64,000 nucleotides of DNA, from NCBI GenBank assembly GCA_951802195.1, contig OX637626.1:1116001-1180000 (forward strand), given 5' to 3'. This document shows positions 10,910 to 23,778 of this stretch, piece by piece. Each line of letters opens with the position of its first letter. The first letter of the stretch is position 1. The DNA comes from Tausonia pullulans (taxonomy: Eukaryota; Basidiomycota; Tremellomycetes; Cystofilobasidiales; Mrakiaceae). Both the position numbers and the translations under genes were made by a program. Below the pieces are notes generated by a model that did no database searches, was not told the DNA's origin, and was given only the letters and a program-made list of their open reading frames with translations.

Positions 10910-11775
10910 TAGCGTTGCATCCGTAGGTACAAGCCCCGACGCGGTGATTCGATCTTTTCCATGCCTTCCAAGTACTTTTGCTCGCACGGCTCACTCGCGG
11001 ACAAAGCTTGAGGAAGAGCGGTACGTCGAGCCATACGGGAGAGAAACGGACGGGATGTGCTGGCAAGCAAGCCACGACGGAGCGGGCCATGAGGAAGCGG
11101 GCCACGAGGGAGCGGGCGAGAGTCGAGACGAGAGGGAGATGACTCGACGACACGAACGATGTGGATGTGCAGACAGAGCGAGAGACAACGAGACAGAGGT
11201 CCTCCTTGGTTCGATCCCGGGTGGGTTTGGACCCTTTCACCTGCGCTGTTGTGCGATCGGGAATAGAGAATTTTGAAAAGGATTGAATTATTTTCGTTTC
11301 GATTTCGCCGTTTACTCCAGTCTAACAATAGTGGCGCATTGCCAACCTCATAACTCCTATATCCCTGCTGTAGAGTAGGTCCTTCAGCGCTGCAGGAGAT
11401 CTTTTTTTCGTGAGGATCGGCAGCTAGCTTGATCCTGTGACGCTGAGTGCCTGGATGGGTAGGTTCTATAGCGAGCGAGGTGATGCGTAGTTATACATAC
11501 AACGAACGACCGTCATCCTTCGCCAGCAACATTCCTAATAATTTCGTCTCATGGTCTGACCCATCGCCCGTGTCTTGCTCAAAGTCTTCTCTCGCCAGGA
11601 CTTCTGATCTCATCGCTAATCGACACCCCGCTCTCCTCCGGCGTCGACCCCGACTTTCGGTCCCATCTCATCTCAAACAAGCAGAGTAGCAGCATACAAT
11701 TCCCTTTTGTATGAAAGGACAAGATCCTAGTGTGACAACGAAGAAAGCTAGAACAGACGAACGCAGAGACAACCA
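10910..11775. other. Intergenic stretch with a tRNA 3'-half relic
   Basis: No gene is seen. At 11,196-11,236 a short stretch reads like the 3' half of the tRNA-Pro unit: GAGGTCCTC, then TTGGTTCGATCCCGGG, then GGACCCTTT. It has a B-box-like core but no matching 5' half upstream, so it is taken as a degenerate fragment. The remainder appears to be 3' flanks of the two convergent genes. Confidence 0.4.
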
Positions 11776-12678
11776 CTAGTGGGTGCCGTAGAGACGGTCG
11801 CCGGTGTCGCCAACTCCCGGGGAGATGTAGCCTGCCAAGCGAGCGATCAACTTCAGCCACCTGCAAACAAGGAAGAGAGCGAGCGGGACCCACCTTTGTT
11901 TGTGAGCGTCTCGTCGACGGCGGCGACGACGATCTCGAGTTGGGGGAACTGGTTCTGAATGGAAGCGAGTCCCTCCTTGGAGGCGAGGATCGAGAGAAGC
12001 TTGATCTTTTCGATCGGGAGTCCCCAGTCGAGGATCATGGTGACCTGAGAGAGAAGGAGGGGGAATTGAGTGAACTGAAGACAAGGATTGAGAGCACAAT
12101 GTGACCCACCGCAGCGATGGCCGTGCCTCCGGTTGCGATGAGGGGGTCGAGGATGAACAGCATGTCGGCGGTGACCTGAGCGGGCAGCCTCGAGTAGTAC
12201 TCGACGGCCTGAAGGGAGACCTTCTCGCGGAAGAGACCGATGTGGTAGACTGATGCTTCGGGGAAGAGCTCAAGCAAGGCGTGCTCCATGCCGAGGCCGG
12301 CGCGGAGGATGGGTGCAAGCGCAACGCAGGGGGCGATCTTCTTGCCCGTGAAGGTGGCGAGCGGAGATTGGAGCTGTAGAGTGGGAAGTGTAGGATGTGA
12401 GTTGAGAAGTCAAAGAGGGACGGAGATTGGAGACACGCACGTTGGGGACATCCTCGAGCGGAAGCGACTTGGAGGCCTCAATACCGATGAAGGTCGAGAG
12501 AGAAGCGATGCCATCACTGCGCAGAGAGATCATCGGCCGCATCATCAACAACAGAAGGGAGAGAGAGAGACAGAGTAGGAGAGGTGACGGACCGGAACTG
12601 CTTGCTGGACTTGTCGACCTGCCGGAGGTCTGTCATCTTGGCCTGGACGACCGGGTGCGAGATAAGGGTGACGGGCAT
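11776..12678 (-). CDS. Uracil phosphoribosyltransferase, bacterial (Upp) type
   Basis: Five minus-strand exons (12678-12593, 12516-12441, 12373-12110, 12044-11894, 11831-11776) give 210 residues, the usual length of bacterial Upp. The order of motifs is: N-terminal HPVVQAKMTDLRQVDKSSKQ, IAPCVALAPILRAGLGME, VSLQAVEYYSRLP, the PRPP-binding loop DPLIATGGTAIAA, and C-terminal GYISPGVGDTGDRLYGTH. These include uracil-contacting residues of the family. The enzyme converts uracil and PRPP to UMP (pyrimidine salvage). The sequence is much closer in layout to bacterial Upp than to the FUR1-type gene 2.5 kb away, which suggests ancient transfer or retention of a second subfamily. Five introns-worth of fungal splice sites show it is long resident. 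It diverges from the NR2C2AP-like gene across a 556-bp interval. Confidence 0.9.
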
Positions 12679-13234
12679 GGCAAAGAGAGAGCGAGAGACG
12701 GAGGAGTGGAGGGAGAGGGAAGAGAATGAATGGATGGGAGAGAGATGGTGGTTGAGAGAAGAAAGACGATGGCCCGCTGTTAAGTCCTCAACCTCGTCCG
12801 CACCCGTTTCTTGCACACCACCGAGGGGGAGGAAGCTCGGGTGAGCGGCTTTGCCCGCCCCGCCGAAGCCCTCTCGTCAGTTTGCGCCCTCGCTCGAGAC
12901 AGCGAAAGCCCGACGAAGACGATGCAGCCTGATTAGCGCGGGCAGTTGTCAAGGCTGTGTGGTGATGAGAGTAGAGGAAATGAGGGCAGCTTGACTGAGA
13001 TACGAGGCGCGCGCCCTATTCCGTCCTTTCTCGCGGTCGCACCAGTTCAATATCCTTTTGTTATACGTTTAATTACTGCTTAGAGCAACTCATGGATGTT
13101 TCCTCGTTCTTGATGACGGTTCGTCGCCATCGCGATCCGCACCTGCTTCCCTCCCCCTCGGCCTACCTCGCCCGGAGCCGACCGACGACTCATTCCTCCA
13201 ATTCTCAACCACCAGCCTGTCTCTTTCTTACGAC
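12679..13234. promoter_or_regulatory. Divergent promoter between the Upp-type gene and the NR2C2AP-like gene
   Basis: These 556 bases separate two outward-facing start codons and hold no gene. The part near the minus-strand start is purine-rich (a pyrimidine-rich leader for that gene). The part near 13,190-13,230 is pyrimidine-rich on the plus strand. No specific operator was recognised. Confidence 0.45.
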
Positions 13235-13928
13235 ATGGCCTCCTCATCCTCCCTCTCTCGTGGCCCTCCAAAACCCCTCATTACATCTGATACTATCGTT
13301 CGGTACGTTGAGCCTCTTCTCCTCCCCTTCTTCTTGTCTCTGTTCTTCCTCCCAGACGCGTCCTGACTGTTCGTCATGCCACTCCACTCACCCAGCGTCA
13401 CCTCAACCCTCGACAAAACCACACATAAACGCTACCTGACCGATGGCTCGCCCGAGACATGCTGGGCATCCGCCAACGTCCGTCGTCTCCTCTCCTTCCC
13501 TTCCTTTCCCTCTTTCCTTTCTCGCTCTTTCCCCTCTCTCTCACTGACGCGTCGTCGGCTTCACGGTCCCACAGGGCCTGCCTCAAGCCATCACGCTCAC
13601 CTTCCCCCACCCCATCCTCCCCCAAGAGCTGAAGTGCACCTTCGCAGGCGGCTTCGTCGGGACGCATTGCTCGCTTTCCTCCCGCCGTGCTCCCCCCTCG
13701 GGGGAAGGAGGCGGACAAGGAGCAGGGTGGGAAGTGAGGGCGAGGTTCTACCCGGAGGATGTGAATCGGCGGCAGAGGTTCCCCCTCGAGTTGGGGCCCG
13801 GGGGTGAGGAGGGGAAAGCGGAGAGGGAGTGGAAGGTCGAGTTTGAGAAGGGAAGTGATTTCTTTGGGCGGGTGACGGTGTACGAGTTTGAGGTTTGGGG
13901 GTGGGAGGTGTCAGAGGGGAATGCATGA
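13235..13928 (+). CDS. NR2C2AP (TRA16)-like F5/8-type beta-sandwich protein
   Basis: Three exons (13235-13302, 13396-13477, 13575-13928) give 167 residues. The order ITSDTIVRVTSTLDK, then GSPETCWAS, then LPQAITLTFPHPI, CTFAGGFVGTHC, FYPEDVNRRQRFPLEL, and FEKGSDFFGRVTVYEFEVWG follows the nuclear receptor 2C2-associated protein family. Family hallmarks are the F(Q/A)GGF loop, the FYPED motif and the DFFGR segment. This family is widespread but poorly understood; its fold resembles galactose-binding/discoidin domains. A small Gly-rich insert (about residues 80-95) is specific to this sequence. It lies between the two uracil phosphoribosyltransferase genes, which looks coincidental. The exon ends at the stop at 13,926-13,928 are firm. 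Confidence 0.8.
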
Positions 13929-14331
13929 TGATGAGTCTCTGGTTGTTTGAATTTTCGAGATGGTGAAGGGAGAAATTCAGAGTCCCAGGAGATGTGTGTT
14001 GTGAGAGAGATACATGCGGAGAGAGGTAGATAGGGCGGGAGACAGATCGGACAGGCAGGAACATAGACGTGCTCGGTTCATGGACATCAATAGCTCTTGA
14101 GACTCGCTCATCAAGTGATACAAGGGGGATGGGGCTAGGCGTTCGTATTGGTTGTTCTCCTTCTCCATTCGTACACAGCAATCAAAAGCAAGGGTAACTA
14201 GCTCGCTCTCCACCCCCCGGAAACCTAGAGCGCAGCCGTGGCGCTTTCCTCCCTTCATTCTCCGTCTCTCCTCGATGACGAGGACGAGCCCACATTTCTT
14301 CCTCAGGCGCGCACCGACACCTCCAGTTCGC
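13929..14331. other. Convergent 3' intergenic region
   Basis: About 400 bases between the stop codons of the NR2C2AP-like and FUR1-type genes, which face each other. No open frame worth reporting is present. It is read as the two 3' UTRs. Confidence 0.5.
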
Positions 14332-15703
<1,372 letters not shown>

Positions 15704-16580
15704 GGTGATGGGTGACGACGGGAGACGGAGATGGGATGGGAGATAGGGTGTGATGGGTTGCGGGTGGTGGTTGAGAGGATCCCAGACCGTTCGGGCTGTC
15801 TCCCTCCCAGCTCGCCCGTCTCCCGTCGCTGGACTGGTCCGAGTCTTGCTCGTCGGTGGGTCCGGTGGCCGCGCGCCCCGGCCTTCTACGATTGAGCGAT
15901 CTCGGGACGGCGCAGGGCGATGGGCAAAGCAGCGGCTTCTCGCCAGTTTCGGCGGACCACCCAAAGACTCCCCCGACGCCCACTTCACCTTCTCCGCCTT
16001 CTCTCGTCCCTCTCGCATCCCCCTCCCTTCTCCAAGGTGAGTTGGCACGCACCGGCCCCAGCCTCATCCTGTCCTATCCCCGCCGTCCCCTCCTCTCACC
16101 ACCCCAGATCCTGGATCGCCCCCTCCTTCCCGTCTCGGCCTCCACTCTCTTGGCTCTCCTCGCGTCGTCTCGCGTTGCCTCCGCCTCTCGCTACACCCGC
16201 TTCCCTGAGAGCTGCCGCCGTCGCCTGCCGCAACGATAATGCCGCGAGCGTCACTTGCTGATCCCACATCGTCCAGTGCCGCCCAGCGCGTCGTCGCCGT
16301 CCTCCCTCATCGCCAACAGCAGCGGCAGGTCGCCTTCATCACCGACACTTCCTCCACCGCACCTCGTCTCGAGAGACACTTCGTCTCCCATCTGCGGCGC
16401 GACGAGTTCGCGCACGACGACGAGAACACACTGCCGCCGCCGCCAACAGCAGGGCCGCCTCCTCGACGCGACTGTCCGCCGTTGCCACTCACCTTCAACA
16501 ACCACCCCCACCCCCACCCCGCTCCCCCCCCCACCTTCCACCCCCCCAGCAGCAGCATCAGCGGCAGTCCTCGCTGGGAA
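15704..16580. promoter_or_regulatory. Divergent promoter between FUR1 and the Zn2Cys6 regulator
   Basis: No gene is called here. The right part (16,050-16,580) is extremely C/T-rich with CAN repeats and is best read as a long 5' UTR of the regulator gene. It is open in the regulator's frame from an ATG at 16,239, so a protein about 114 residues longer at the N-terminus cannot be excluded. Confidence 0.45.
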
Positions 16581-19500
16581 ATGCAACAAGACGACTCTGC
16601 GATGCAAGCGTCGGTGTCGCGGTACGCGCCCTCGGAGAGCGGCAGCCCCGAACGCAGCGGGAGTGCCTCCGGTCAGCCCCGAGCAAGCGGAGGGGGCGAG
16701 ACGGCCGCGCAGACGGCAGCAAGGAAGTCCCAGCGGCAGCCTCTGAGGTGAGCCTTCCCTCTTGCTGGAAGACGAGAAGCAGGGAAGAGAGCGAGAGCGC
16801 TGGGTCGGGCTTCGTTCTTGTCGCTCTCACGCTCTTGGGTGCGAGACCAACTAAGCGCAAGCCGCAGCCGGAGGCCTTCCCTCTCTCCGTTGTCGCCTGC
16901 GCGTTCTCCTCGCTATCGCTGCTCTTTCTTGCTGACCCAGTCCATCGCCCTCTCTCTCCAGCTGCACAGAATGCACGAGGTACGGCAGCCTTGAACGTTC
17001 CTCGGCCAAGCTAGCCTTCCCTCCTATGACAGCTGATCATTCCATTCCCTGTCTTATCGCGCCGATACTCCGCGCTCGCGTGACTACTGGAAACTTGAAA
17101 CCCCCTTCGGAAACAGACGAAAGACGCGGTTGGTCTCGCTTGTTGTGTCTCCTCAAGGGTCCCTTTGTCTGATCTTTCCTTTCTGCCTTCCCGTCCCTTC
17201 CCCACTCCTTCCCCCCCCCCCTAGTTGCGATAAAGGTGAGCTTTATCTCCCACTCGTTCTCTATGTATCTTGTCGTCAATCTACGGACGGAGAGGGGAGA
17301 CGTTCCTGTTTGCCCACCGCATAACAGCCGGTGCCAGCTTCGCTCTTGGCCGACAATGCGGGGGGGGGGGCATGCTTGCAAGCACAACTCTGCACACGAC
17401 CCGATGTGTCCATGCTAAACGGATGCTCGCTCACCCGTGATATAGAGAGAGTGAGAGAGTTAGTTGGGATGAGTGAAGAATAGACTCGCCCCCTCCTGCG
17501 CTTTCCTTTCCTCCCCTCAGCCGAAGCCTCTCTTTATCAGTTGCCGTTCGCTAGTAGGGACAAACTTGAACTGACGCAACCTCCTTCTTATATTTCGCAG
17601 TCATCCCGTGCCAAAACTGCATCAAGCGCAATAAGGCCGACTCATGCCATCTCGAGATCACCATCAAGGAGCCGCCCGTCGGCTCCTCCGCAACTGCCTC
17701 AGCAGCCAACATCCGCGCCCAGGCTCGTGCGCTCGAGGAACTGAGGGTCACGACGACGCAGACAAGCGAGGCGCTGGCGTATAGGGTCTCAGTGCTGGAG
17801 GATTTGTTCACGAGGTTCGTGAAGCAGTTCCCGCTGGGGGGCGGACGTCAGATCCAGGCGACTGCGGGGTTGAGTGTTGATGGGAGCGGGAGAACGACGG
17901 GGTCGGTGTCGCCTTCGCTGCCACCGGCTGGGACGGCTGGATCTGTGGCGATGGGGGCAAATGAGTCCGCGCTTGGAGGGAGCCAGCAGCAGCAGGTGGC
18001 GCGGCTGGAGTCGAGAGAGGGAGGAGATAGCAAAATCGGCGTCGCTGGAGACAACGCGAACGGGGCGGGCGGGGAGGAGGGCGTCGATGCCGAGGCCGAT
18101 GCTGCGGTGAGTCTTGCTCCAAGCGTGTTGACGAGACAAGTTACTAATGATGGGTAATTGGACTCTCTTAAGGCCACGCTTGAATTGTGCGTTCTCTCTT
18201 TTTGCCTCCGCTCTCCGTACTATCGCTGATCCGACCTCCTCACCCCCCCCCTTCCCTTTCAGCCTCGCCATGGGTCGCTCCCGAGCCAAGTCGACCGGTG
18301 CGCTCATCGGCAATTCGTCTAAGGATTCAGGCCGACATTCCGACGAGAATGACCGCTCCGACGACGACGGTGGCCTCTCCGGCTCGGACGAGGAGGAGGA
18401 GAATCTGTGGCAGCCGCCAGCGCCCAACCCTGCGTCGACCTCGGCCTCGGTCTCGAAGCAGGCGAGGAGCACGAGCCCTCTGCCGCCTCATTCTCAACCA
18501 GCGAGTACGACAGCTCCTCACTCTTTCCCTTCCTCATCAGCGACGACGACGACGGCGACTGGTGCTGCCGGCGCGGCCTCCTCCACTACCTCCGCTTCAC
18601 TCGCCCTCCCAAAGATCATCACCACCAGTGCCAGGCGCTCCCTTTCACCTTCCCCCGGATCCGGTCGCTCTCCGTCCAAACCCAACCAAAAGCCTAGCGT
18701 CGCGCTTCTTGATCCCCCAACCAGCACGACGAACGGTGCATCGTCCGGCACGTCAGCTGGTGCTGGTGCTGGTGCTGGTGCCGCTGCCGGGTCGTCATCG
18801 TCTACGGTCGCCTCTTCCTCGTCTCAGCTAGGAGGAAGCGGATCGGCCCATCGGGACAACAGCGCACCCGGCAGCAGCAGCAGCGCCGCTGGGGGGCCTC
18901 AACCTCGGAAGCAGCAAAAGGGCGTGATGGGCGTCGTTCCCTCGGAGAAGGTCGGTCGCCGGCTCATCCAGTATGACATGGAGATGGTCTCGTGGCTCCA
19001 CTGCTCGTATCACATCCCTTCCTTCGCCGCGGAGTGCGACCTCTTCTGGGAAGAAGGCGCCACGGGCGAAGTCGAAGTCAACCGATCCTGGCTCGCCCTC
19101 TTCTTTGGCGTCCTGCTCTCGTCGCTGCATCACATGCCCCTCGCAGAGGCAGAGACGCTGTTCCCAGGGGAGTCGATCCAGTTGGTGCTCCATCGTTTCT
19201 TGGACGCGTGCTTGCTGTCGCTGCACGAGGCCAACTGGATGGGGTCGCACTCGTTGTACTCGGTCCAATGTGTCGCAATTATCGTTTCGCCAGCGAACCA
19301 CCTCGGGAAGAGCGATCTATACTTTACGATGCTCGCCACGGTTATCAGGTCTGTCCTCCCTTCTCATTCTCATCCTTGATTCTCTCGACTGACCCTCTCT
19401 TCCTTCTCTCTCAGGATTGCCCAAGCCCTCAATATTAACCATCTCGGCCCAGACTCGTACCCAGCCCCTGCCATCACTGCGGCGCCCTCCACCTCCTCCG

Positions 19501-21968
19501 GGGCCAACATCAGCGGGTCCGGCTCCAAAACTGGCGACAACGGCGCCAACGGGCCCTCCACAAATGGTGGAGGTAGCTTGAGCAGCAGCGGTGCTGGCTC
19601 TCAGCCGGCCGCCGCTGGTTCTTCGTCGTCAGGTACCGCCACCGCGACGGGTGGTTCTAAGGACATCAGCAACGGTGGCAAAGAGGGCGGCAGCGACAAA
19701 GACGGCAAGGACAGTAAGGACGGCCCCTACATCACCCATTCGCAGCACCCAAACTTCCACCTGCTTGATCCTCGGGCACTCATCACACGCGAGGTGTGCA
19801 AGCGGACTTGGTGGCAGCTCGTCATTCAGGGTTTGTCCTCTCACTCTTTTCTCACTCTCTCGTACCCGAACCGAAGGACTAAAGCGATACAACCAGACTT
19901 CTTTCACCTCCCCTTCAACAAGTCGTGCGCCATTTCGCCTAATCAGTTCGACACAGCCCCTCCGCTCCACTGCACCGAAGAGTCGCTCTTTGATCCGGCA
20001 ACGCTCAGGGCCGCGCCGTGGGAGGAGCCGACGATCAGCACGCACACATGCCAACTACTCAAGGTACGCCGCGCCTGAATATTTGCCCTTTCATATTTTC
20101 AGTATTTTTGCTGATCCTCACCCGCACTGTACGTCAGCTCGCGATCCAAGTCCACAAGCTCTTCGACGGCCTCCACTCGTCCCGGACCATCTCGTACACG
20201 CTCATCCTCCAAATGGATGCTGAGATCCGCTCTCTTCTCGCCGAGGCACCCTCGTATATGCAGTTCGACGAGAAAACGGGCAACCCGAACCCTCTCCCCG
20301 CAAACCCCCCGGCGTGGCTCGAGTGGCAGAGGATGTCGTATCTTATCTCCTCGGCGCACAAGATGATCATCCTCCATCGGCCGTTCCTTGGGAGGGCGTT
20401 CCGAGACCCGCGGTACCAGCAGTCGCGGGAGGTGTGCGTCTCGACGGCGAAGCGGATCCTGCGGTACCTCCAAATGTGCGAGATCGAGGCGTTTCGGAAG
20501 ACATGGTGGGTGGCCCCCTTGTTCTGTTCTCCCTGCTCTTTGTGCTCTTTCGCTCGGCTCGCTGACGCTTCAATCGTTGGAACGAAACAGGACTGTCCTC
20601 GCACACTCCGTCGCAGCCTCCGTCATCCTCATCCTTGAGTTCAGCCACACCTACGACCCGACGGCCTCCCCCGCCTCATCCACCCACTCCGCCTCCACGA
20701 CCGCAGGTGCCGGTGCGGAGGGATCCCTCCAACTTGTCCTCGAGGCCGTCGAGATCTTCCGATCCGTCTCCCACTGCTCGAGCATTGCGGAGAAGGGCGT
20801 CAAGGTCCTCACGGCGCTCATTGAGGAGCAGCTGAGGAAGAGGGAGAGTAAAAGCGGTGGAGGAGGGGGGTTGTCGTCGAAAAGGAAGGCGTCGAACAAT
20901 GTTGGGGAGGAGCTCGAGAGGGCCATCAAGGTGCTAAGGCGGAGCAAGTCGCATGGCAGCAGTGGTGGAGGAGGCAGATGGGCAGGTGGGGGAGGTGGAG
21001 TTGGGGGAGGAGCGGGAGGAAGTCAAAGCGTTGGCCCAGTCCCGACGATGGTGAGCTTGGGGGCGCCGTTGACGGCTCAACGACGTAGGGAGTTCGATCT
21101 GCATCAGCTGATGCAGGCTCAGTCGCGGCAGCAGCACAACTTTCTTCTGCAACAGCACCAGCAGCAGCAGCAACATTCGCAGCAGTCATCGCTTCAACCA
21201 GGCGGTCATCACCCGCAGCAGCTCTCGCACCATCAGCTCCAGCAGCTTCAGCAGCACGCCCAGCCGCAGCATGCTCACCACCAGCAGCAGCAGCAGCAGA
21301 AGCACGGGCACCAGGAGCAGCCACCTCGCCACTCTCAAGGAGAACAGTCATCATCTTCCTGGGGCGCTGGCCAGTCGCTCCCCTTCTCATCGCCCTCTCC
21401 CATGCAACATCATCCCCAGTCCCACCAGGCGCACACACATCCTTCCCTTCAGCACCTGCAGCATCAACAACACCAGAGCCCGAACCAGTGGACTGCCGCC
21501 ACGCCGTCGTCGTCCACGGGCGCTTACTCGCCCTTCCTCGGCGGGGCGACCCCCGGCCCGCTCGCGCTGGAGTCCCTGTTCCCCGGCCAGTCTCCGGGCT
21601 ACTCGGGCGGCGGAGGGGGAGGCTTGACGGCGGCACAGATGCTACAACTGCAGGCCGGCGGGGGTTACGGGCTCCCGCACGGTGGGAACGGCGGCTCAGC
21701 GATGCTTATGATGGGCAACGGTGGGCTCGGCCTCGGTGGCATGGGATGGGGAGGAGGCTCAGGAGGATCGGGTGGTGCTGCTGGAGGCTTAGGGGGCCTC
21801 GGCGGGGGAAGAGGAAGCGATGGAGGAGGAGCAGGCGGCAGTCTGGGCGCTGATCACACAGCGACGCTCATGAACGCCGCCGACCTGTTCGACATGGAGG
21901 AATTCGACCTCGACTTGAGCCATCTCCTCGAATTTGACGCGAGGAGCTCGCAGGGGATGTTGGGTTAA
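16581..21968 (+). CDS. Zn2Cys6 (GAL4-type) transcription factor, 1380 aa
   Basis: Eleven exons (16581-16747, 16962-16979, 17117-17128, 17225-17235, 17601-18106, 18173-18186, 18263-19348, 19415-19830, 19897-20063, 20138-20505, 20591-21968) join in frame. The zinc cluster CTECTRRKTRCDKVIPCQNC continues to a sixth Cys in KADSCHLE, spacing C-x2-C-x6-C-x5-C-x2-C-x8-C. It is assembled from five exons, three of them 18, 12 and 11 nt. A linker and short coiled coil follow (ALEELRVTTTQTSEALAYRV), then AATLEFLAMGR, typical of fungal-specific regulator domains. The middle homology domain spans about residues 390-800 (WLALFFGVLLSSLHHMP, MIILHRPFLGRAF). Ser/Gly-rich inserts and a Gln/His-rich C-terminal region, likely activation, complete it. 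The acidic end DLFDMEEFDLDLSHLLEFD looks like an activation motif. Its target genes are unknown. Confidence 0.85.
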
Positions 21969-22208
21969 GGAGTTGAAGACGAGGGGGGCTCTCTCTCTCT
22001 CTCCTTGTGTTTTCAAAAAAAAAATTCGTTTCGGGTTCACTCTCTGCTCTCATCTCCTCTCCAACCTGTTGTTTGCCATCATGTTCATTGGATCTTTCCC
22101 CTTTTTAACTTTTGATTCGTTTTGACTTGTGGCCTCGCTCAAATTGTATCCCAAAAAAATCCTGCATGCAGGTATGACATGCGATTGTTTGTCTGTCTAG
22201 TCTCTTCC
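21969..22208. other. Convergent 3' intergenic region
   Basis: 240 bases between two facing stop codons, with CT repeats and A-runs near 22,015 and 22,154. No gene is seen. Confidence 0.5.
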
Positions 22209-23688
22209 TCAGACCTCCCCGCGCCGAATCATCTCGCCCGCTCGCCAGACGAGGTCGACCTGCTCGCGGGTCTCGACCATCATGTTGCGCTGCTCCCGGC
22301 AGTGGTCGATGACAACAGCCACAGGCTCCAAGGCGACCTCGTCTGGGAGAGGGCCAAGAGCCGAGGGGTTGTTCGTTGGTTCCAAGGGGAAAGGTGTGGA
22401 TGAGGGTAGGAGGCGGAGGAGGGATGCAATGGAGATGAAGGAGCCTGTTCGACCGACGCCTGCTGAGCTGAGGGAGTGAAGAAGTGAGGAAGTGAGGAAG
22501 AGAGGGAAGGAAAGAAGATGAGGTCAGGATCGGAGTGCCTGGAATGGTCGAGCGGGTTCATTTGCTCACCAGTGAACGAGGATCGGCGGCCCATAGAGGT
22601 CATCCTTTTCGGTCGACATGGGCGCCGGCTTGTTGAGCTCGTTCGCAAGCGCGATGAACCTGTTTGCGGAAAAAACAATCATAATCAGCCGTGCAAACAA
22701 CGGATCATCGCCAGCACCACTACGCGCGTCTTACGCACCGGAGAAGCTCGGCGGTCCCCTCCTTACCCGTCGGCACGCCCTTGTCGGGCCACCCTCCAAA
22801 GTAGAGATGTCGGATCGTCTTCTTCTGGTTCTCGCTAGCGCCGACACCTGAAATCTCAAGCTCCGTGAGGACGCATCCCTCGCGCCGGCGTGTCTCCTGT
22901 CGCGTCGACCGGACCTTGACAGCCCAGTCGCCGTTGTCGAAGAGGACTGGGGCTTGGTTGTTCGCGAGAGGGGGCAGGTACGGGTCGGCCTTGGCCATCC
23001 CACGCTCGACGAGCGGCGTCAGCTGGACGACGAGCGTCGTTGGGGAAGTGAGAAGGTACGCGTAGAACGTAGCGATCGTCTTGGGCAAGGGCGCCTGGTC
23101 CGACTCCAATTGTCAACTTGCTCCTCCTTCCTTCCTACCCTCTTCATCGGGGCTCGATACAAGACCCACCTGAGCGGCGACCCAGCTCCTGTTCCCATCC
23201 AGCTCCGTCACGACACTCGCATTCAAGTATCCCCTTTCTCCTTCCTCTCCGCCGACCTTGACCCTCGTCCGATCATAGGCCGCGATATCCCTGTACCGGT
23301 TCTTCCCCCTGTTCTTCGGATTCAGCGAGGCGTCGATCGAGTACGGTGAGCTTGATGCCGAGATGTCAGGCCGGCGAGAGGTCTCTCGCCGGATGAGCTC
23401 GCGCGGGGAGAGGTACTTGTGGATGAGTAGCGGGAGCTCGGAGGGGTGGCGTTTAGCGGAGGCTATGAGGGGGCCGAGGGGGTTAGAGAAGTGAAGGTCC
23501 ATGGGCCCCTGGTTGTGTGAATGAGGGTGGTGGTGGTGGTGGTGATGGTTCGAGGGATAATGAATGCGCGCAGGGAGGGAGCGGAGCGAACTTCGGCTTT
23601 GTCCTCGTGTCGTCGTCACGTCGGCGAGCGCCGGTCGGTAGGCTTTTTCTTTCGTCGGCGACGATCCCCATGGTGCGCTTTCAGTCAT
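22209..23688 (-). CDS. Protein tyrosine phosphatase (classical, PTP domain)
   Basis: Four minus-strand exons (23688-23170, 23094-22739, 22659-22570, 22467-22209) give 407 residues. The N-terminal 60 residues are disordered with an eight-His run. The PTP domain then shows the substrate-loop region NRYRDIAAYDRTRV, YLNASVV, the split AAQAPLPKTIATFY, and the WPD loop in HLYFGGWPDKGVP. The P-loop is VHCSAGVGRTGSF, with catalytic Cys and Arg intact, and the Q-loop region is REQRNMMVETREQ. These are all residues needed for phosphotyrosine hydrolysis. Fungal relatives (Ptp1/Ptp2/Ptp3, Pyp1/2) act on MAP kinases; which subgroup this is cannot be settled by eye. It is tandem with the aconitase gene, whose stop lies 90 bases upstream of this ATG. 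Confidence 0.9.
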
Positions 23689-23778
23689 ACAAATAGATCC
23701 CTTTACAGATGGAAGAGCAGAATCAGGGAACGAAAAAAAAGGATAGAGACGAGGAGAAGGAGAACCCGAGAGTCTTTT

